Shown here one piece after another: positions 61,260 to 64,000 of a stretch of DNA of 64,000 nt. Both the position numbers and the translations under genes were made by a program. Below the pieces are notes generated by a model that saw only the letters and a program-made list of their open reading frames with translations, ran no database searches and was not told where the DNA came from. This DNA is from Escherichia coli (GTDB lineage Bacteria; Pseudomonadota; Gammaproteobacteria; Enterobacterales; Enterobacteriaceae), in contig NZ_JAATUR010000002.1 of NCBI RefSeq assembly GCF_011881725.1, positions 1 through 64,000 on the forward strand. The letters run 5' to 3'. Every line of letters starts with the position of its first letter. The stretch's first letter is position 1.

Positions 61260-64000
61260 TTGAGCCAGGAATACACTGAAGACAAAGAAGTCACATTGAC
61301 GAAGTTAAGCAGCGGGCGCCGACTCTTGGAGGCGTTGCTGATTCTTATTGTCCTGTTTGCCGTCTGGTTGATGGCAGCCTTATTAAGCTTTAACCCTTCG
61401 GATCCCAGCTGGTCGCAAACGGCCTGGCATGAGCCTATCCATAATTTAGGTGGGACGCCAGGTGCATGGTTGGCAGATACGCTGTTCTTCATTTTTGGCG
61501 TGATGGCTTACACCATCCCGGTCATTATTATCGGCGGCTGTTGGTTTGCCTGGCGTCATCAGTCCAGCGACGAGTATGTTGACTATTTCGCCGTTTCGCT
61601 ACGAATTATTGGCGTGCTGGCGCTTATCCTCACGTCCTGTGGCCTTGCGGCAATCAACGCGGACGACATCTGGTATTTTGCCTCTGGTGGCGTAATCGGT
61701 AGCTTATTAAGCACTACGCTGCAACCGCTGTTGCACAGCAGTGGTGGGACCATTGCACTGCTCTGTGTTTGGGCGGCTGGCCTGACGCTGTTTACCGGCT
61801 GGTCCTGGGTGACCATTGCCGAAAAACTGGGGGGCTGGATTTTAAACATCCTCACTTTCGCCAGTAACCGCACTCGTCGCGATGATACCTGGGTTGATGA
61901 AGAAGAGTATGAAGACGACGAAGAGTATGAAGACGAGAAGAACGGCAAACAACATGAATCGCGCCGTGCTCGTATTCTCCGTGGCGCGTTAGCGCGTCGT
62001 AAACGTCTGGCGGAAAAATTCATCAATCCGATGGGGCGGCAAACAGACGCTGCATTGTTCTCCGGTAAGCGGATGGATGATGAAGATGACGTTACCTACA
62101 CTGCGCGCGGTGTAGCCGCTGATCCTGATGATGTCCTCTTTTCGGGGAACCGTGCAACACAGCCAGAATATGACGAATACGATCCGTTATTAAACGGTGC
62201 GCCAATTACCGAACCTGTTGCCGCGGCAGCAGCTGCTACCACCGCGACGCAAAGCTGGGCCGCGCCGGTTGAACCTGTGACTCAGACACCGCCTGTTGCC
62301 TCTGTTGATGTTCCACCTGCCCAACCAACTGTAGCCTGGCAGCCTGTACCGGGGCCGCAAACGGGCGAGCCGGTTATTGCCTCAGCGCCGGAAGGTTATC
62401 CGCAACAACCTGTGCAGTCACAGCCGCCATATTATGCGCCTGCTGTGGAACAACCTGTTCAACAATCTTATTACGCACCTGCGCCTGAACAGCCAGTTCA
62501 ACAGCCATATTATGCGCCTGCTGCGGAACAACCTGTTCAACAACCGTATTATGCACCAGTGCCTGAACAGCCAGTGGCTGATAACGCCTGGCAAGCCGCA
62601 GAGTCGCATTCCACTTTTGCGGCTCAGTCTACATATCAGCCTGAGCAAACTTACCAGCAGCCAGCCGCTCAGGAGACGTTGCGTCAACAGCCGCAACCGG
62701 TTGAACCTCAGCCTGTTGTGGAACCTGAACCGGTTGTTGAAGAAACAAAACCTGCACGTCCGCCGCTTTACTACTTTGAAGAAGTGGAGGAGAAGCGTGC
62801 ACGCGAACGTGAGCAGCTTGCCGCCTGGTATCAGCCAATTCCCGAACCAGTTAAGGAACCTGAACCGATTAGACCTGTTCAGTCAGCGAAATCTGTTCAG
62901 TCATCGTCGACTGTCGCCGCAGTTCCTCCGGTAGAAGCCGTGGCTGCTGTTTCGCCACTGGCATCAGGCGTGAAAAAAGCGACTCTGGCGACAGGTGCTG
63001 CCGCAACGGTTGCAGCACCTGTTTTTAGCCTGGCAAATAGCGGTGGACCTCGACCACAAGTGAAAGAGGGTATAGGCCCGCAGTTGCCACGACCAAAGCG
63101 TATTCGTGTTCCGACTCGTCGTGAACTGGCATCGTATGGCATCAAACTACCTTCACAGCGAGCCGCCGAAGAGAAAGCTCGCGAAGCGCAGCGCAATCAA
63201 TACGATTCTGGCGATCAGTATAACGATGATGAAATCGATGCGATGCAGCAAGATGAGTTGGCTCGTCAGTTCGCCCATACACAGCAGCAACGCTATGGCG
63301 AACAATATCAGCATGATGCGCCAGTTAACCCTGAAGATGAAGACGCAGCGACAGAGGCTGAACTGGCTCGTCAATTTGCCCAAACCCAACAGCAACGTTA
63401 TTCCGGTGAGCAACCTGCGGGGGCAAATCCATTCTCGCTGGAAGATTTTGAATTTTCACCGATGAAAGTGTTGGTGGATGATGGCCCACACGAGCCGCTG
63501 TTTACGCCAATTGTTGAGCAGCCGCAGCAACCGGTAGCGCCGCAGTCGCAATATCAGCAGCCGCAACAACCGGTAGCGCCGCAGCCACATTACCAGCAGC
63601 CGCAGCAGCCGGTAGCGCCGCAGCCGCAATATCAGCAGCCGCAGCAGCCGGTAGAGCCGCAGTCGCAGTATCAGCAGCCGCAACAACCGGTAGCTCCGCA
63701 GCCGCAAGATACCCTGCTTCATCCGTTGTTAATGCGCAACGGTGATAGCCGTCCGTTGCATAAACCAACTACGCCGCTACCCTCGCTGGATTTGCTGACG
63801 CCGCCGCCGAGCGAAGTGGAACCGGTAGATACCTTTGCGCTTGAGCAAATGGCACGTCTGGTAGAAGCACGCCTGGCCGATTTCCGCATTAAAGCAGATG
63901 TGGTCAATTATTCACCAGGTCCTGTAATCACCCGCTTTGAGTTGAATCTGGCTCCGGGCGTAAAAGCAGCACGTATTTCTAACCTGTCACGCGATCTTGC
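61260..64000 (+). CDS. ftsK: DNA translocase FtsK, N-terminal and linker part (runs off the window)
   Basis: Open frame from a TTG start at 61260 (MSQEYTEDKEVTLTKLSS) to the window end, 913 codons; the known protein has about 1,329. The N-terminal domain has four membrane helices (LLILIVLFAVWLMAALLSF, FFIFGVMAYTIPVIIIGG, IIGVLALILTSCGLAAI, GTIALLCVWAAGLTLFTGW) for septum targeting. A long Pro/Gln-rich linker follows, with two tandem repeat blocks, then the start of the motor alpha domain (PSLDLLTPPPSEVEPVDTFALEQMARL). FtsK pumps chromosome ends to dif and activates XerCD. The motor Walker motifs lie beyond the window. Confidence 0.96.
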   Translation, partial: MSQEYTEDKEVTLTKLSSGRRLLEALLILIVLFAVWLMAALLSFNPSDPSWSQTAWHEPIHNLGGTPGAWLADTLFFIFGVMAYTIPVIIIGGCWFAWRHQSSDEYVDYFAVSLRIIGVLALILTSCGLAAINADDIWYFASGGVIGSLLSTTLQPLLHSSGGTIALLCVWAAGLTLFTGWSWVTIAEKLGGWILNILTFASNRTRRDDTWVDEEEYEDDEEYEDEKNGKQHESRRARILRGALARRKRLAEKFINPMGRQTDAALFSGKRMDDEDDVTYTARGVAADPDDVLFSGNRATQPEYDEYDPLLNGAPITEPVAAAAAATTATQSWAAPVEPVTQTPPVASVDVPPAQPTVAWQPVPGPQTGEPVIASAPEGYPQQPVQSQPPYYAPAVEQPVQQSYYAPAPEQPVQQPYYAPAAEQPVQQPYYAPVPEQPVADNAWQAAESHSTFAAQSTYQPEQTYQQPAAQETLRQQPQPVEPQPVVEPEPVVEETKPARPPLYYFEEVEEKRAREREQLAAWYQPIPEPVKEPEPIRPVQSAKSVQSSSTVAAVPPVEAVAAVSPLASGVKKATLATGAAATVAAPVFSLANSGGPRPQVKEGIGPQLPRPKRIRVPTRRELASYGIKLPSQRAAEEKAREAQRNQYDSGDQYNDDEIDAMQQDELARQFAHTQQQRYGEQYQHDAPVNPEDEDAATEAELARQFAQTQQQRYSGEQPAGANPFSLEDFEFSPMKVLVDDGPHEPLFTPIVEQPQQPVAPQSQYQQPQQPVAPQPHYQQPQQPVAPQPQYQQPQQPVEPQSQYQQPQQPVAPQPQDTLLHPLLMRNGDSRPLHKPTTPLPSLDLLTPPPSEVEPVDTFALEQMARLVEARLADFRIKADVVNYSPGPVITRFELNLAPGVKAARISNLSRDL
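62427..62582 (+). repeat. 39-bp tandem repeat in the ftsK linker, block 1
   Basis: Four in-frame copies of a 13-residue unit: PYYAPAVEQPVQQ, SYYAPAPEQPVQQ, PYYAPAAEQPVQQ, PYYAPVPEQPVAD. Copies differ mainly at silent or Ala/Pro positions. Confidence 0.85.
63519..63710 (+). repeat. 39-bp tandem repeat in the ftsK linker, block 2
   Basis: About five in-frame copies of a 13-residue unit QPQQPVAPQPQYQ (variants APQSQ, APQPH, EPQSQ), encoded with mixed CAG/CAA and CCG. The block ends at QDTLLHPLLM, the start of the conserved region. Confidence 0.9.

Overview
This window is an Escherichia coli (or very close Enterobacteriaceae) chromosome segment. Gene order, gene lengths and protein sequences follow the 19-20 minute region of E. 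coli K-12 from yliI through ftsK. K-12 comparisons here are from memory of those proteins, not from a search. Most of the window is ordinary core genome: sugar dehydrogenase and peptidoglycan genes (yliI, gstB, dacC, deoR, ybjG), transporters and small regulators (mdfA, ybjH-ybjI-ybjJ, rcdA, the sRNA rybB, ybjL, ybjM), redox and ribosome modification (grxA, ybjC-nfsA-rimK-ybjN), putrescine uptake (potFGHI), rlmC, arginine uptake (artJ and artPIQM), then ybjP, ybjQ-amiD, ybjS-ybjT-ltaE-poxB, hcp-hcr, lysO, aqpZ, ybjD, ybjX, macAB, cspD and clpSA.

The accessory part is 46.1-54.1 kb, between clpA and infA. It holds a type I-F CRISPR-Cas locus wrapped around tRNA-Ser (serW). From left to right: array 1 with leader (14 intact repeats plus a cut repeat), a 5'-truncated cas2-3 remnant, an intergenic region, csy1-csy2-csy3-csy4 (all intact by length), two facing terminators, serW, and array 2 (6 repeats). 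cas1 is absent, and the Cas2 and HD-nuclease parts of Cas2-3 are gone. The last repeat of array 1 breaks off after 13 bases straight into the helicase part of cas2-3, so one deletion explains the loss. The locus should still build a crRNA-guided DNA-binding Csy complex, but should not acquire spacers or cut DNA.

Two observations stand out. (1) In the cas2-3/csy1 gap, on the minus strand, sits a two-repeat mini-CRISPR with its own promoter-like sequence. Its 25-nt guide matches a site over the putative csy1 promoter that has a correct CC PAM. Matches cover positions 1-5, 7-11 and 13-14, and the only mismatches in the first 14 are positions 6 and 12, the bases a type I Cascade flips out of pairing. 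This is the architecture of a CreR-type cas-regulating RNA. (2) The last spacer of array 2 (33 nt) matches the retained cas2-3 remnant exactly, so the locus carries an anti-cas spacer against itself.

After the CRISPR region the core genome resumes with infA, aat, cydC-cydD, trxB, lrp and the first two thirds of ftsK, which runs off the window end. The locus sits among N-degron pathway genes (clpS, clpA, aat). Smaller items include a strongly folded GC-rich element between lysO and aqpZ, three convergent gene pairs sharing the last four bases, and altered C-termini of RcdA and TrxB relative to remembered K-12 forms.
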